Source: Xanthobacteraceae bacterium (lineage in GTDB: Bacteria; Pseudomonadota; Alphaproteobacteria; Rhizobiales; Xanthobacteraceae). From it: DNA of 43,730 nt. Position numbers and translations under genes: made by a program. Numbering within the stretch: the first letter of the stretch is position 1; each line of letters begins with the position of its first letter. Location: contig JAQGJU010000154.1 in NCBI GenBank assembly GCA_028290465.1, positions 1 through 43,730 of the forward strand. The letters are read 5' to 3'. Below, piece after piece: positions 8,267 to 16,164 of this stretch. A model generated the notes under the pieces. That model had not been told where the DNA came from, ran no database searches, and saw only the letters and a program-made list of their open reading frames with translations.

Positions 8267-9142
8267 TCAATCGAAAGTTTGATACGTCTCGCCGAACTTG
8301 CCGCCGACGCGGGCGAAGCCGGCTTTCGCCGCCTCATAGCCCTGATTGATGTTCAGCGCGCGCGCGTAGGAGCCGGCGGCCTTGTTCTTGTCGCCGAGCC
8401 GTTCATAGGCAAGGCCGCGGCTGGTCCAGGCCTGCACGTTCTGCGGATCGACCAGCACCGCGTCGTCGAGATCGCCGGCCGCCGCCTTGAAGTCATTGAT
8501 CGCCAAATAGCTCAGGCCGCGCGCCACATAGGGCTCGGCCTTCTGCTGCGACAGGCCGACCGCGGTCGAGAAGTCGTCGATCGCGAACTGGTACTGCTTC
8601 TGGCTCTGATACAATAGGCCGCGATTGTAATAGGCCTCGGCGTTGTCCGGCCGAATCGAGATCGCCTTGTTGAAATCGGTCAGCGCCTGCATCAACTGGC
8701 CGCGCTGGCGCGCGATGATGCCGCGGCCGAGATGCGCGGCCGCGTAGGCCGGATCGATCGAGATCGCCTTGTTGTAATCGCTCAGCGCCTGATCGAGCTT
8801 GTTGGTCTGGCGATAGACCAGGCCGCGATTGGCATAGGCCTGCGCGTATTGCGGATCGATGCTGACGGCTTTGTTGAAGTCGGCCAGCGCTTCGTCATAG
8901 CGCCCGGCTTGGCCGAGCACCGAGCCGCGCATGTTGTAGGCCTGCGGATCGCTCGGATTTTTCTGCACCACCTCGGTCAGCGACGAGATGTTGGCCGGCG
9001 AGGTGCTATAGGCCGTGTCCTGCGATTCCGGCGCGCCGCCGGTGCCCATGGTCTGGCAACCGGCCAGCGCCAGCGCCACAAACGCGCCAGCGGCAACGAA
9101 GCGGAGGCGCTCCGGTCGGCTGCGGCGGGGCCGTTGGGTCAT
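8267..9142 (-). CDS. TPR-repeat lipoprotein
   Basis: A 291-residue lipoprotein with a twin-basic N-terminus, a hydrophobic stretch and the lipobox LALAGC (Cys29). It is therefore anchored to a membrane by its N-terminal lipid, probably the outer one. About six tetratricopeptide repeats fill residues 50-270; each shows the pattern A-x-A-Y-x-N-R-G-x-x-Y and D-x-x-K-A-I-x-I-D-P (for example YAQAYANRGLVYRQ). TPR arrays bind other proteins, so a scaffold or assembly role in the envelope is likely; NlpI is a loose parallel. The ATG at 9142 has an AAGGGTGG ribosome site; a GTG four codons earlier would overlap that site. It is a single-gene unit after rpsU. Confidence 0.88.
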   Translation of the reverse strand: MTQRPRRSRPERLRFVAAGAFVALALAGCQTMGTGGAPESQDTAYSTSPANISSLTEVVQKNPSDPQAYNMRGSVLGQAGRYDEALADFNKAVSIDPQYAQAYANRGLVYRQTNKLDQALSDYNKAISIDPAYAAAHLGRGIIARQRGQLMQALTDFNKAISIRPDNAEAYYNRGLLYQSQKQYQFAIDDFSTAVGLSQQKAEPYVARGLSYLAINDFKAAAGDLDDAVLVDPQNVQAWTSRGLAYERLGDKNKAAGSYARALNINQGYEAAKAGFARVGGKFGETYQTFD

Positions 9143-9263
9143 GGGACGTTCCACCCTTGCGCGGACTGATCGGCCGCGATGGTCCCGTGTTCAGCGCGCG
9201 AATGCGGCGAAGGTAGGACGTTAGAGTCCGCAGAACTCGATACCGGGTCTCAGAAACGCCAAC

Positions 9264-9283
9264 GCGGGCCGCAAAGGGCCCGC
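9264..9283 (-). terminator. Possible terminator of rpsU
   Basis: A seven-bp GC-only stem (GCGGGCC / GGCCCGC) with a six-base loop lies 26 bases downstream of the rpsU stop, on the way to the TPR lipoprotein gene. The downstream T-tract is weak (GTTGGCGTTT), so it may only attenuate. Confidence 0.45.
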
Positions 9284-9308
9284 GCCAACACATCACATAC
9301 AAAACCGA

Positions 9309-9599
9309 TCAGAAGCGGCGCGGCGCGGCGCTGCGGCCGCCAGCACCCGGGCCGCCCGGACCGGCGGCGCCCGGTATTACGCGCGGCTTCATCGGCAGCA
9401 GGCCTTCGCGCTGCAGCTTCTTGCGGGCCAGCTTGCGGGCGCGGCGGATCGCCTCGGCCTTTTCGCGGGCCTTCTTTTCCGATGGCTTTTCGTAATGGCC
9501 GCGGAGCTTCATCTCGCGGAAAATGCCCTCGCGCTGCATCTTCTTCTTGAGCGCCTTGAGAGCCTGGTCGACATTGTTGTCGCGAACGAGAACCTGCAC
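9309..9599 (-). CDS. rpsU: 30S ribosomal protein S21
   Basis: A 96-residue S21, the small-subunit protein needed for mRNA start-region binding during initiation. The N-terminal part ([20 protein letters not shown]) and the basic helix up to about residue 66 match the family well. The last 25 residues form a Gly/Ala/Pro-rich tail ending in Arg, an extension common in alphaproteobacteria and absent in E. coli S21 (71 residues). GAGGAT lies just upstream of the ATG. It is probably a single-gene unit, separated from purK by a hairpin at 9693-9722. Confidence 0.95.
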   Translation of the reverse strand: MQVLVRDNNVDQALKALKKKMQREGIFREMKLRGHYEKPSEKKAREKAEAIRRARKLARKKLQREGLLPMKPRVIPGAAGPGGPGAGGRSAAPRRF

Positions 9600-9692
9600 G
9601 CGTTATCCTCTTCGAAGCCGCTTGGCGGTGAATGGCTGGGTCAAAGGCCGACAGGCAGCCTTCGGAGTTGGGGGCATTTAACAGACGTGGCG

Positions 9693-9722
9693 CGAAAAGT
9701 CCACAATAGTGCGGACTTTTCG
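9693..9722 (-). terminator. Hairpin between purK and rpsU, probable purEK terminator
   Basis: A perfect ten-bp inverted repeat (CGAAAAGTCC / GGACTTTTCG) with a ten-base loop lies 18 bases after the purK stop. The T-run is part of the 3' arm rather than after it, so termination could be weak. The hairpin sits in the rpsU leader region and could equally be an rpsU control element. Confidence 0.5.
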
Positions 9723-9739
9723 GTACGACCCTGAAGGGG

Positions 9740-10834
9740 TCATTCCTCCGGGGTCACCAGGGTGACATGGCCCATTTTTCGGCCGGGCCGCATCCCGGCC
9801 TTGCCGTATAAGTGCACCCCCGCGCCCGGCACCGTGAGCCATTTGCCGTAATCGGCGGCCTCGTCGCCGATCAGGTTGAGCATTTCAATCCGGCCATGGC
9901 GGACCGGCTTGCCGAGCGGCCAGCCGGCCACCGCCCGGATATGCTGCTCGAACTGCGAAATCGAGGCGCCATCGAGGGTCCAGTGCCCGGAATTGTGCAC
10001 CCTTGGGGCGATTTCGTTGACCAGCACGGTGTGACCGGCGCCGTCAGGCACGACGAACATCTCGACCGCCAGTACGCCGACATAGTCGAACGCTTCGGCG
10101 AGAGTCGCCGCGATTCGGCGGGCCTCGGCGCCCACGGTGTCGGAAATCGCCGCCGGAACCTTGGAAACCTTCAGGATATGGTCACGGTGCTGGTTTTCGG
10201 TCACGTCGAAGCATTCGATCTGGCCGTCGCGGGAGCGGGCGGCGACCACGGAAATCTCCCGCTCGAACGGCACGAACGCTTCCAGGATCGACGGCTGGCC
10301 GCCGACCTCAAGCCAGGCCGCCTGCGGATCGGTGCCGTCGCGCAGCGTCGTCTGGCCCTTGCCGTCATAGCCAAAGCGGCGGGTCTTGAGCACCGCCGGC
10401 CGTCCGGTCGCCTCGAGCGCCGCCGGCAGCGCGTCCGCTGTGTCAACCGGGGCGAAGCGCGCCGTGCCGATGCCGAGCCCGGCCACGAAGGTCTTCTCCC
10501 GCAGCCGGTCCTGGGTGATGGCCAGCACATGGGGATCGGGCAGCACCGGCCGGCGGGCCGACAGAAAGGTCGCGGTCTCGGCCGGCACGTTCTCGAATTC
10601 ATAGGTCACGACATCGACATCGGCCGCGAATCGGTCGAGCGCGTCGGTATCGGTGTAGTCATGCACGCTGACCCGGTGCACCACGTCGAACGCCGGCGAA
10701 TCGGGGCTTGGGCTGAACACATGGCACTTCAGGCCGAGCCGCGCGGCGGCGAGCGCCAGCATGCGGCCAAGCTGGCCGCCGCCCAGAATACCGATGGTGG
10801 CGCCGGGCTTGAGCGGCTCGAACTTGGCGGTCAC
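9740..10834 (-). CDS. purK: N5-carboxyaminoimidazole ribonucleotide synthase
   Basis: A 364-residue ATP-grasp enzyme that carboxylates AIR with bicarbonate and ATP to N5-CAIR in purine synthesis. It starts with the dinucleotide-like turn [16 protein letters not shown], has FGYDGKGQ (ATP-grasp loop, about residue 150), EISVVAAR and the metal-binding end [14 protein letters not shown], all diagnostic of PurK. The start is the GTG at 10834, which overlaps the purE stop (GTGA); the open frame upstream of it lies inside purE. The coupling should keep production of the unstable N5-CAIR and its mutase PurE matched. Confidence 0.95.
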   Translation of the reverse strand: MTAKFEPLKPGATIGILGGGQLGRMLALAAARLGLKCHVFSPSPDSPAFDVVHRVSVHDYTDTDALDRFAADVDVVTYEFENVPAETATFLSARRPVLPDPHVLAITQDRLREKTFVAGLGIGTARFAPVDTADALPAALEATGRPAVLKTRRFGYDGKGQTTLRDGTDPQAAWLEVGGQPSILEAFVPFEREISVVAARSRDGQIECFDVTENQHRDHILKVSKVPAAISDTVGAEARRIAATLAEAFDYVGVLAVEMFVVPDGAGHTVLVNEIAPRVHNSGHWTLDGASISQFEQHIRAVAGWPLGKPVRHGRIEMLNLIGDEAADYGKWLTVPGAGVHLYGKAGMRPGRKMGHVTLVTPEE

Positions 10835-11322
10835 GCGCCGCCCTCGGGCCGTTCGGCGACCGATTCGGTCTGGCGCGCGCGCCACGCCGCCAGCCGCTCG
10901 GCCAGCGCATCGTCGGTGAGCGCCAGCACACTGGCGGCCAGGAGAGCCGCATTGGTTGCGCCGGCCGGACCGATCGCCAGGGTGCCGACCGGAATGCCGG
11001 GCGGCATCTGCACGATCGAATACAGCGAATCGACGCCCGACAGCGCCTTCGATTCGACCGGCACGCCGAACACCGGCAGCGCGGTCATCGAGGCCGTCAT
11101 GCCGGGCAGATGCGCGGCGCCGCCGGCCCCGGCGATGATGATCTTGAAGCCGGCCGCCTTGGCGCCCTTGGCGAACGCATAGAGCCGTTCGGGCGTGCGG
11201 TGGGCCGATACGATGCGGGCGTCATGACCGACGCCGAGCGCGTCGAGCGTATCGGCGGCATGTTTCATGGTGGGCCAGTCGGATTGACTGCCCATGATAA
11301 TCGCAACCGGCGTGCTTGCCAT
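10831..11322 (-). CDS. purE: N5-carboxyaminoimidazole ribonucleotide mutase
   Basis: A 163-residue class I PurE that converts N5-CAIR to CAIR. Motifs are [12 protein letters not shown] (residues 8-19, phosphate binding), [10 protein letters not shown] (catalytic His) and [14 protein letters not shown]. This is the bacterial mutase type, consistent with the overlapping purK behind it. Residues after 140 form the normal C-terminal helix plus a short charged tail. It begins the purE-purK operon. The region upstream carries two long hairpins (11418-11582) rather than an obvious purine riboswitch. Confidence 0.96.
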   Translation of the reverse strand: MASTPVAIIMGSQSDWPTMKHAADTLDALGVGHDARIVSAHRTPERLYAFAKGAKAAGFKIIIAGAGGAAHLPGMTASMTALPVFGVPVESKALSGVDSLYSIVQMPPGIPVGTLAIGPAGATNAALLAASVLALTDDALAERLAAWRARQTESVAERPEGGA

Positions 11323-11417
11323 CGGGTCCCCGCAACACGAGGCGCGTGCCCCGCAAAAGCAAGCGGCGGATTATAGGTCCGGGCTCTTGTGTGGCAAGCC
11401 GGAACGGCCGGGTATTC

Positions 11418-11492
11418 CTAGTGTCCCGATTCCGAAGCCGCCGTGCCGTGCTGCATCCCCTGAGGCGAACTTCGGAATCAAAGGGACACTAG
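11418..11492. repeat. Long hairpin repeat, first of a pair
   Basis: Arms CTAGTGTCCC-GATTCCGAAG (11418-11437) and CTTCGGAATC-AAA-GGGACACTAG (11470-11492) pair perfectly apart from a three-base bulge, around a 32-base loop. The outer hexamers CTAGTG/CACTAG are shared with the next element 13 bases downstream. It lies between purE and the diguanylate cyclase gene. Confidence 0.8.
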
Positions 11493-11505
11493 CAAGCTAA
11501 CGTTT

Positions 11506-11582
11506 CTAGTGTGGTTTTGGATTTGAAGTTCGCCTGCGAGCCGCCGCGATAAAAGGGGCGAACTTCAAATCCACCACACTAG
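11506..11582. repeat. Long hairpin repeat, second of a pair
   Basis: Arms CTAGTGTGGT plus a 15-base inner segment (11520-11534) pair with 11557-11571 plus ACCACACTAG (11573-11582), giving about 25 paired bases around a 22-base loop. It has the same outer CTAGTG/CACTAG and the same inner GAAG..CGCC layout as the element at 11418-11492, so the two are relatives in tandem. Confidence 0.8.
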
Positions 11583-11608
11583 GCGATTTCAGCGTCTTAA
11601 TTTGTCAC

Positions 11609-12358
11609 ATGGTGAGCGTTTTCTTAACGCGAACCGGATTACTTCGTCTGAAGCGCTTTAACGACGAGTTCTTAGTGGCCAAGCCCAATCCCGAAAGCCC
11701 AAAACTGCGCACCGCGAGGCCGCCTCGCGTGACGCCTCAATTGGCCGCCGGCCGTTCGGCCGGGCCGGCTGACGTCCGAATCGTGCGGTCCCCCGGCTCG
11801 GCGCTGGCCAAGCGGCTGGCCGATGAAGTCGCGCGGCTGGCCGCCGAACTCGCGGCCGCCAAGGCCGAGATCGCCACCCTGTCGGCCAGGGCCGAGCGGG
11901 ACCCGCTGACTGACGTATTCAACCGGCGCGGCTTTGCTCGCGAATTGGAGCGCTCGCTGGCCTATGCGCGGCGCTACGGCACCCCGGCGGCGTTGGTCTA
12001 CCTCGATCTCGATGCGTTCAAGCCGGTCAACGACCGCTATGGCCACGCGGCCGGCGATGTCGTGTTGCGGCAGGTCGCCGCGGCCCTGACGTTGAGCGTG
12101 CGCGGCTCGGACGTGGTGGCGCGGCTTGGCGGCGACGAGTTCGCGGTACTGATGTGGAATATTTCGCCGGCCGATGCCCGGGCCAAGGCGGCCGCGATAG
12201 AGACGCAGATCGAACAGGCGACCGCCGGACTGGAAGCGATGGGTGTCGGAGCTTCGGCCGGCATGACCATGCTGGAGGCGGAGGATTTGCCCGCCGACGT
12301 GCTGGCCCGCGCCGACGCGGCGATGTACGCCCGCAAGGCCGCGCGACGACGCAAGTAA
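11609..12358 (+). CDS. GGDEF-domain diguanylate cyclase
   Basis: A 249-residue protein with a C-terminal GGDEF domain that makes cyclic di-GMP from two GTP. The active-site signature GGDEF is intact (residues 174-178, in VARLGGDEFAVLM). An RxxD inhibitory site (RGSD) lies five residues before it, so product feedback is expected. Residues 1-65 are basic, low-complexity and without a membrane helix. Residues 70-97 form an Ala/Glu/Leu coiled coil that would act as the dimerisation stalk. No sensor domain is visible, so activity must be set by dimerisation or expression. The ATG at 11609 is the first usable start after the hairpin pair; a start further in is possible. Confidence 0.88.
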   Translation: MVSVFLTRTGLLRLKRFNDEFLVAKPNPESPKLRTARPPRVTPQLAAGRSAGPADVRIVRSPGSALAKRLADEVARLAAELAAAKAEIATLSARAERDPLTDVFNRRGFARELERSLAYARRYGTPAALVYLDLDAFKPVNDRYGHAAGDVVLRQVAAALTLSVRGSDVVARLGGDEFAVLMWNISPADARAKAAAIETQIEQATAGLEAMGVGASAGMTMLEAEDLPADVLARADAAMYARKAARRRK

Positions 12359-12405
12359 CTCGGGCGCCGGTAACTACGTAGCTGACGACCCAAGCCGCCT
12401 CGAAG

Positions 12406-12612
12406 TTAGGCGATGATGTCGGGGGTCAGTTGATCTTCGACGAACTGGATGAGGTCGCGCAGGTACAATTTTCGCTTCTTCAGCCGCTGCACCTGCAACA
12501 CGTCGGAGCCCGGCGAATCCTGCAGCGCGGCAATGGCGGCGTCGAGATCCCGGTGCTCCTGGAGGAGACGCGCCAACTGCGCCCGGAACTCCTGCTCTTC
12601 TTCTTTGGTCAT
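12406..12612 (-). CDS. DUF465 (YdcH-like) small protein
   Basis: A 68-residue, highly charged helical protein of the DUF465/YdcH family. Typical features are a first helix with EFRAQLARLLQEHRDLDAAI and a second with LQVQRLKKRKLYLRDLI, the KKRKLxLKDxI pattern that marks the family. The frame is open another 40 codons upstream, but that part is unlike DUF465 proteins, so the ATG at 12612 is preferred; its ribosome site is weak. The gene is divergent from a second DUF465 gene 224 bases away. The function of the family is not established. Confidence 0.72.
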   Translation of the reverse strand: MTKEEEQEFRAQLARLLQEHRDLDAAIAALQDSPGSDVLQVQRLKKRKLYLRDLIQFVEDQLTPDIIA

Positions 12613-12836
12613 GGCCGCCGTTCGCTTGCGACCCGCCGGTATTGCTTGGCCGTCGGTCACGCTAATATGCTGATCACTATTGCGTTTTTCCGGCTCTGCC
12701 GCAAGAGCACGGCATAACGGTTCAGCAAGCAAGCAATTGAATTTTATGTCGCAGGGGCGTCACAAACGTCGACTTGCGGCCTTGTTGATGTAGACTATTC
12801 GAGCGAGTCAGCCATCTGACCAAGGAGGCATACCAC

Positions 12837-13019
12837 ATGTCCATGCAGTCGCATCTTGCAGCGCTCGAGCAGCGTCACCGGACGCTCGAAAGCGAACTCA
12901 ATGACGCCATCATGCATCCATCGACTGACGATCTGAAAATTGCCGAGTTGAAGCGTCGCAAGTTGCTGTTGAAGGACGAAATCACGCGTCTGAGTACCGA
13001 CGCCGACATGGTGCACTAG
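12837..13019 (+). CDS. DUF465 (YdcH-like) small protein
   Basis: A 60-residue helical protein, mostly coiled coil, with the DUF465 pattern: HLAALEQRHRTLESELNDAI in helix 1 and IAELKRRKLLLKDEITRL in helix 2. It has an excellent ribosome site (AAGGAGG, 12822-12828) nine bases before the ATG and a textbook terminator downstream. It is probably a strongly expressed single-gene unit. It is a diverged paralog of the gene at 12406-12612. No function is known for the family. Confidence 0.85.
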   Translation: MSMQSHLAALEQRHRTLESELNDAIMHPSTDDLKIAELKRRKLLLKDEITRLSTDADMVH

Positions 13020-13066
13020 CGTTAGACGCACCTGTCGCGCCGCTCGTCATCACGGTGTACATTAGC

Positions 13067-13107
13067 AAACCGCCGGCTTCGTTTCCGAAGCCGGCGGTTT
13101 TTCATTT
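13067..13107 (+). terminator. Rho-independent terminator
   Basis: A fourteen-bp perfect stem (AAACCGCCGGCTTC / GAAGCCGGCGGTTT) with a six-base loop is followed by TTCATTT. It lies 47 bases after the DUF465 stop. The A-run on the left arm means it could also stop minus-strand transcription. Confidence 0.9.
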
Positions 13108-13235
13108 CAGGGTACGGTTTGAGAGTACGCGGCGGCGTCCAAACGCCGCGTGTGATCTGGCGGCGATGGGTTCCCGCGCGCCGGATCATGGGCTAAAGAA
13201 CCACAAAAGAACTTCGTACAGGGAGGGGAACGATC

Positions 13236-14231
13236 GTGCAGACCTATTCGAAGCGCGCCATGATGAAGCTGATGATGGCGGCGACCGGCGCGGCTGCGCT
13301 GGATGCGGTGACGGCCAGCGCACAGGCGCAGGCTTGGCCATCACGGCCGATCACGCTGATCGTGCCCTATCCGGCGGGGGGCGGTGTCGACGCCATGGCA
13401 CGCCTCGTTGCCGAGAAGCTGACCGCCGCGCTCGGACAGAACGTCATCGTTGAAAACAAGGGTGGCGGCGGCGGTAATATCGGCGTTCGCTTGGCCGCTC
13501 GTTCCGATCCCGATGGCCACACGCTGATGCTCGGCCATTCGGCGACGACCGCCATCAACCCGCATCTGTACAAGAATCCCGGCTACGAAACACTGAAGGA
13601 TTTCGTGCCGATCGGCCTGGTCGCCGAAATGCCGGTCGCGTTGCTGGCGCATCCGACGTTTCCGGGCAAGACCGTCAAGGAAGCGATCGAAATCGCCCGC
13701 AAGGCCAACGGCGACCTTAATTTTGGGACTTCGGCGATCGGCACAGGCGGCTATATGTGCGCCGAACTGTTCAAGTCGATGGCCGGGGTCAAGATGACGC
13801 TGATTCCTTACAAGGGCACGGCGCCGATGATGAACGATCTGCTCGGCGGGCATGTGAAAGTGGCATTCGGCGTGCTGCCGCCGGCGCTCGGCAATATCGC
13901 GGCGGGAAATCTGAAGGTGCTGGCGGTGACCGGCTTGAAGCGGTGGGGCGGACTCCCGGACGTGCCAACGGCGGATGAATCCGGCCTGCCGGGCTTTGAT
14001 GCCGTGTTGCGTTATGGGCTGCTGGCGCCGGCCGGCACTCCGCAGCCGATCATCGATCGGCTCAACAAGGAACTCTTGGCGCTGGTCAACACCGACGCGG
14101 TGAAGGAGCGTATCCGCCTGGAGGGCGGCGATCCCTTGACCTCGTCGCCGGCGGAACATCGCGCCGATATCGAGCGGGATAGCGCCAAGTGGGGGAAGCT
14201 GATCAAGGAGCTGAACCTGAAGGTGGAGTAG
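13236..14231 (+). CDS. Bug/TctC-family periplasmic solute receptor
   Basis: A 331-residue extracytoplasmic receptor of the tripartite tricarboxylate transport family. A signal peptide ends at AQAQA-W (about residue 32). Next come the family hallmarks WPSRPITLIVPYPAGGGVD, the ENKGGGGGNIG loop that binds a carboxylate, and IPYKGTAPMMNDLLGGHV. The start is a GTG at 13236 behind a strong GGGAGGGG ribosome site. No TctA/TctB membrane genes are nearby, as is usual for the many orphan Bug proteins in this group, so the ligand (a carboxylate or similar acid) and the partner permease are unknown. A hairpin follows the stop. Confidence 0.93.
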   Translation: MQTYSKRAMMKLMMAATGAAALDAVTASAQAQAWPSRPITLIVPYPAGGGVDAMARLVAEKLTAALGQNVIVENKGGGGGNIGVRLAARSDPDGHTLMLGHSATTAINPHLYKNPGYETLKDFVPIGLVAEMPVALLAHPTFPGKTVKEAIEIARKANGDLNFGTSAIGTGGYMCAELFKSMAGVKMTLIPYKGTAPMMNDLLGGHVKVAFGVLPPALGNIAAGNLKVLAVTGLKRWGGLPDVPTADESGLPGFDAVLRYGLLAPAGTPQPIIDRLNKELLALVNTDAVKERIRLEGGDPLTSSPAEHRADIERDSAKWGKLIKELNLKVE

Positions 14232-14235
14232 AGCA

Positions 14236-14297
14236 AGATCCCGAAAAGCCCGCCCTCGGACGTGATCCGGGGGCGGGAACCGGCTTCGGAAAATCTG
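14236..14297. repeat. Family A palindromic repeat with a nested hairpin
   Basis: Outer parts AGATCCCGAAAAG (from 14236) and GGGAACCGGCTTCGGAAAAT (from 14275) match the two ends of the family A repeat. Its centre is replaced by a separate GC-rich hairpin, CCCGCCCTCGGA / TCCGGGGGCGGG (14249-14277). This stem sits 18 bases after the receptor stop and may also act as its terminator, though no T-run follows. Confidence 0.6.
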
Positions 14298-14413
14298 CCC
14301 GAACAAGTTCCAGAACTTTGTTGAAGGTTTCAGGCCGAAGGCCGTGAACCCGGCTCCGGGGCGGCGCGACAACCAAGGGAGATTAACCCGGTCGCGCCGC
14401 ACAGGAGCCCACC

Positions 14414-15085
14414 ATGCCGTCGCTTTCCAAGACCTTGTTAGCGTCCTCCGCCATCGCCCTCGGCCTTCTGGCCGTGCTCGGCAGCGCCCAGGCCCAGCAG
14501 TCGAATAGCTCGGCCGTCGCCGCGGCGGTCCGTAAGATCGAGGTGATCCCGTTCAACGCAGCCCCCTCGACGCAGGTGGCCGCGGCTGCGGACCAACAGG
14601 CCGAAGCCGACGTTCCGGCCGGCGGCACCGCCGATATTCGGGCTGATGCTTCCAATGCTCCGGCCGATGCCCCGCCCAACGCCTCGCAGGATGCGCCTCC
14701 GGCCGCTGCCGCCGCGCTGGCGAGCATCGAGACCGGGTCGTCGAAGGTCGAGCCGAAGTTCATTACTTCCGATGAGGCCAAGCGCCTGAACCGCCAGCGC
14801 TATATCGAGCGCTATGAGGTCCGCTACGACAACGAGCCGAGTTACAACGAGCGTTATGTCGAGCCGCGCTACACCGAACGTTACGTCGAGCCGCGTTACG
14901 TCGAGCCGCGTTACAAAGAGCGTTATGTTGAGCCGCGCTACGTCGAGCCTCGCTACTTTGCGCCTCAATATGTTGCGCCGCGTCACTACGTCCCGCACGA
15001 TACCTATACGCACCGATATCAGGCCGCGCCGAACTACGGACACACGCAGCGTCGCGTCGAGTATCGGTCGTCGCGCGGCTACTAA
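14414..15085 (+). CDS. Secreted Tyr/Arg-rich repeat protein, paralog 1
   Basis: A 223-residue exported protein. A signal peptide (SKTLLASSAIALGLLAVLG, cut after SAQAQ) is followed by an Ala/Pro/Asp-rich linker (residues 30-115) and a Tyr/Arg-rich domain. That domain is built from five-residue units of the type RYVEP or ERYxEP, about ten copies between residues 146 and 181, ending in HYVPHDTYTHRY and a PNYGH segment. No known family is recognised. The high Tyr, Arg and Glu content suggests an extended, sticky surface or wall-associated protein. It has its own terminator and a tandem paralog 266 bases downstream. ATG at 14414 with AGGAG upstream. Confidence 0.8.
   Translation: MPSLSKTLLASSAIALGLLAVLGSAQAQQSNSSAVAAAVRKIEVIPFNAAPSTQVAAAADQQAEADVPAGGTADIRADASNAPADAPPNASQDAPPAAAAALASIETGSSKVEPKFITSDEAKRLNRQRYIERYEVRYDNEPSYNERYVEPRYTERYVEPRYVEPRYKERYVEPRYVEPRYFAPQYVAPRHYVPHDTYTHRYQAAPNYGHTQRRVEYRSSRGY
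14849..14956 (+). repeat. 15-bp tandem repeats coding for RYVEP units
   Basis: Degenerate 15-base units centred on CGTTACGTCGAGCCG. They encode the five-residue repeats of the first paralog. The reading frame is kept throughout, so the array should vary by whole units. Confidence 0.75.
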
Positions 15086-15121
15086 GACCGTATCCCGGCG
15101 GAAATCGCCAGGCTGACACAT

Positions 15122-15163
15122 GGAGCGCCTCATCCTAATGGATGGGGCGCTCCTTTTTCTTTC
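15122..15163 (+). terminator. Rho-independent terminator of paralog 1
   Basis: A fourteen-bp stem (GGAGCGCCTCATCC / GGATGGGGCGCTCC, one G-T pair) with loop TAAT is followed by TTTTTCTTTC. Its core resembles the hairpin after the second paralog (16165-16195). Confidence 0.92.
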
Positions 15164-15228
15164 AGAGGTCATGAACCCGGTCGGGCGTCGGTGTTACAAA
15201 AGGAGAAGAGATCATCCAGTCGCCCGCT

Positions 15229-15278
15229 AGAGCGCGTCCAGCAAAAGTGGACACCGGTTTTGCGTCCGGACACGCTCT
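15229..15278. repeat. Palindromic repeat related to family A
   Basis: Arms AGAGCGCGTCC (15229-15239) and GGACACGCTCT (15268-15278) enclose GCAAAAGTGGACACCGGTTTTGC. The AAAAxTGG..ACCGGTTTT centre matches family A, while the ends differ. It lies 74 bases upstream of the second paralog start. Confidence 0.75.
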
Positions 15279-15294
15279 AAATGTTTAGACAGAC

Positions 15295-15337
15295 GCGTTT
15301 TCTCACGCGAAGTGGATTCCACTTCGCTTGAAAACGC
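15295..15337. repeat. Palindromic repeat, family B
   Basis: Nested perfect arms: GCGTTTTC / GAAAACGC outside (15295-15302, 15330-15337) and GCGAAGTGGA / TCCACTTCGC inside (15307-15316, 15318-15327). It ends just before the ribosome site of the second paralog (AGGAG at 15341). A second family member is at 22725-22768. Confidence 0.8.
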
Positions 15338-15351
15338 CTTAGGAGCCAGTC

Positions 15352-16104
15352 ATGTCCAAGAGCTTGTCGACCAAGACCTTGCTCGCTTCCTCGGCCATCG
15401 CCTTCAGCCTGTTGGTCGCGCTCAGCAGCGCCCAGGCCCAGCAGCCCACGGACCAAGAGGCCGCCCAGCAGCCTTCCCAAGAGGCCCAGCAGCCCTCGGC
15501 TGGTACGGCCCGTCAGATCGAGGTCCTTCCGGGAGCGCCTGCGCCGTCCGCGCAGCCTGAGACCGAACTGCGGGCCGGCGCTCCGACCGATGCCCCGGCC
15601 GCCGCTCAGGGGGACGTTCGGGCCGATGCCCCGGCCAATGCCCCGCAGGACGCGGCTTCGGCCAACGGCTCCCCTAACGCCCCGCAGGACGCGACCTCGG
15701 CCAACGGTTCCTCTAACGTCCCGCAGGATGCGGCCTTGGCCAATGGCTCCCCCAACGCCCCGCAGGATGCGCCCCCGGCCAACGTTGGACAGCAGCCGTC
15801 CGTCGCCGCCCCGGCGCTCACCGCGACCGCGCCGACGCAGGCCGAGCCGAAGCCCACTATCTCCGATGAAGCCAGGCGCCGGAACCGCGAGCGCTACATC
15901 GAGCGCTATGAGGCCCGCCAGTACCAGGAGCCGCGTTACAAGGAGTACTATGAGCCGCGTTACAAAGAGCGTTATGTCGCGCCTCGGTACGTTGAGCCCC
16001 GTTACGTCGAACCGCGTTACGTCGAACCGCGCCATTACGTCCCGCGCGATGGCTATTCGAACCGATATAACGGCGCGCCGAACTATGGACAGCGCGGTTA
16101 CTAA
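15352..16104 (+). CDS. Secreted Tyr/Arg-rich repeat protein, paralog 2
   Basis: A 250-residue paralog of the protein at 14414. The signal peptide is almost the same (TKTLLASSAIAFSLLVALSS, cut after AQAQ). The linker holds four 13-residue tandem repeats of the form NAPQDAxSANGSP (residues 96-147), absent from paralog 1. The C-terminal domain repeats RYVEP and RYKE units and ends with HYVPRDGYSNRYNGAPNYG, matching paralog 1. ATG at 15352 with AGGAG at 15341-15345. Function unknown; an extracellular, low-complexity structural or adhesive role is only a guess. The upstream region is unusual in holding two palindromic repeats, which could shape its transcription or mRNA stability. Confidence 0.8.
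   Translation: MSKSLSTKTLLASSAIAFSLLVALSSAQAQQPTDQEAAQQPSQEAQQPSAGTARQIEVLPGAPAPSAQPETELRAGAPTDAPAAAQGDVRADAPANAPQDAASANGSPNAPQDATSANGSSNVPQDAALANGSPNAPQDAPPANVGQQPSVAAPALTATAPTQAEPKPTISDEARRRNRERYIERYEARQYQEPRYKEYYEPRYKERYVAPRYVEPRYVEPRYVEPRHYVPRDGYSNRYNGAPNYGQRGY
15637..15792 (+). repeat. Four 39-bp tandem repeats inside paralog 2
   Basis: Units begin at 15637, 15676, 15715 and 15754, each encoding 13 residues of the NAPQDA-ANGSP type. The first three are close copies; the fourth diverges at its end. Confidence 0.85.
15928..16031 (+). repeat. 15-bp tandem repeats coding for RYVEP units
   Basis: The counterpart of the array at 14849-14956. The last three units, each reading TACGT(C/T)GA(A/G)CC, are nearly identical. 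Confidence 0.7.
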
Positions 16105-16164
16105 AACCGAGCGCCGATCGTGAAGGCGGACATCGCGAGACCTATCTGCCGTCTATCGCACACG

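Noticed and set aside
14849-14956. Short direct repeats that might suggest a CRISPR-like array
   Set aside because: The units are 15 bases without spacers and are read in frame as RYVEP codons.
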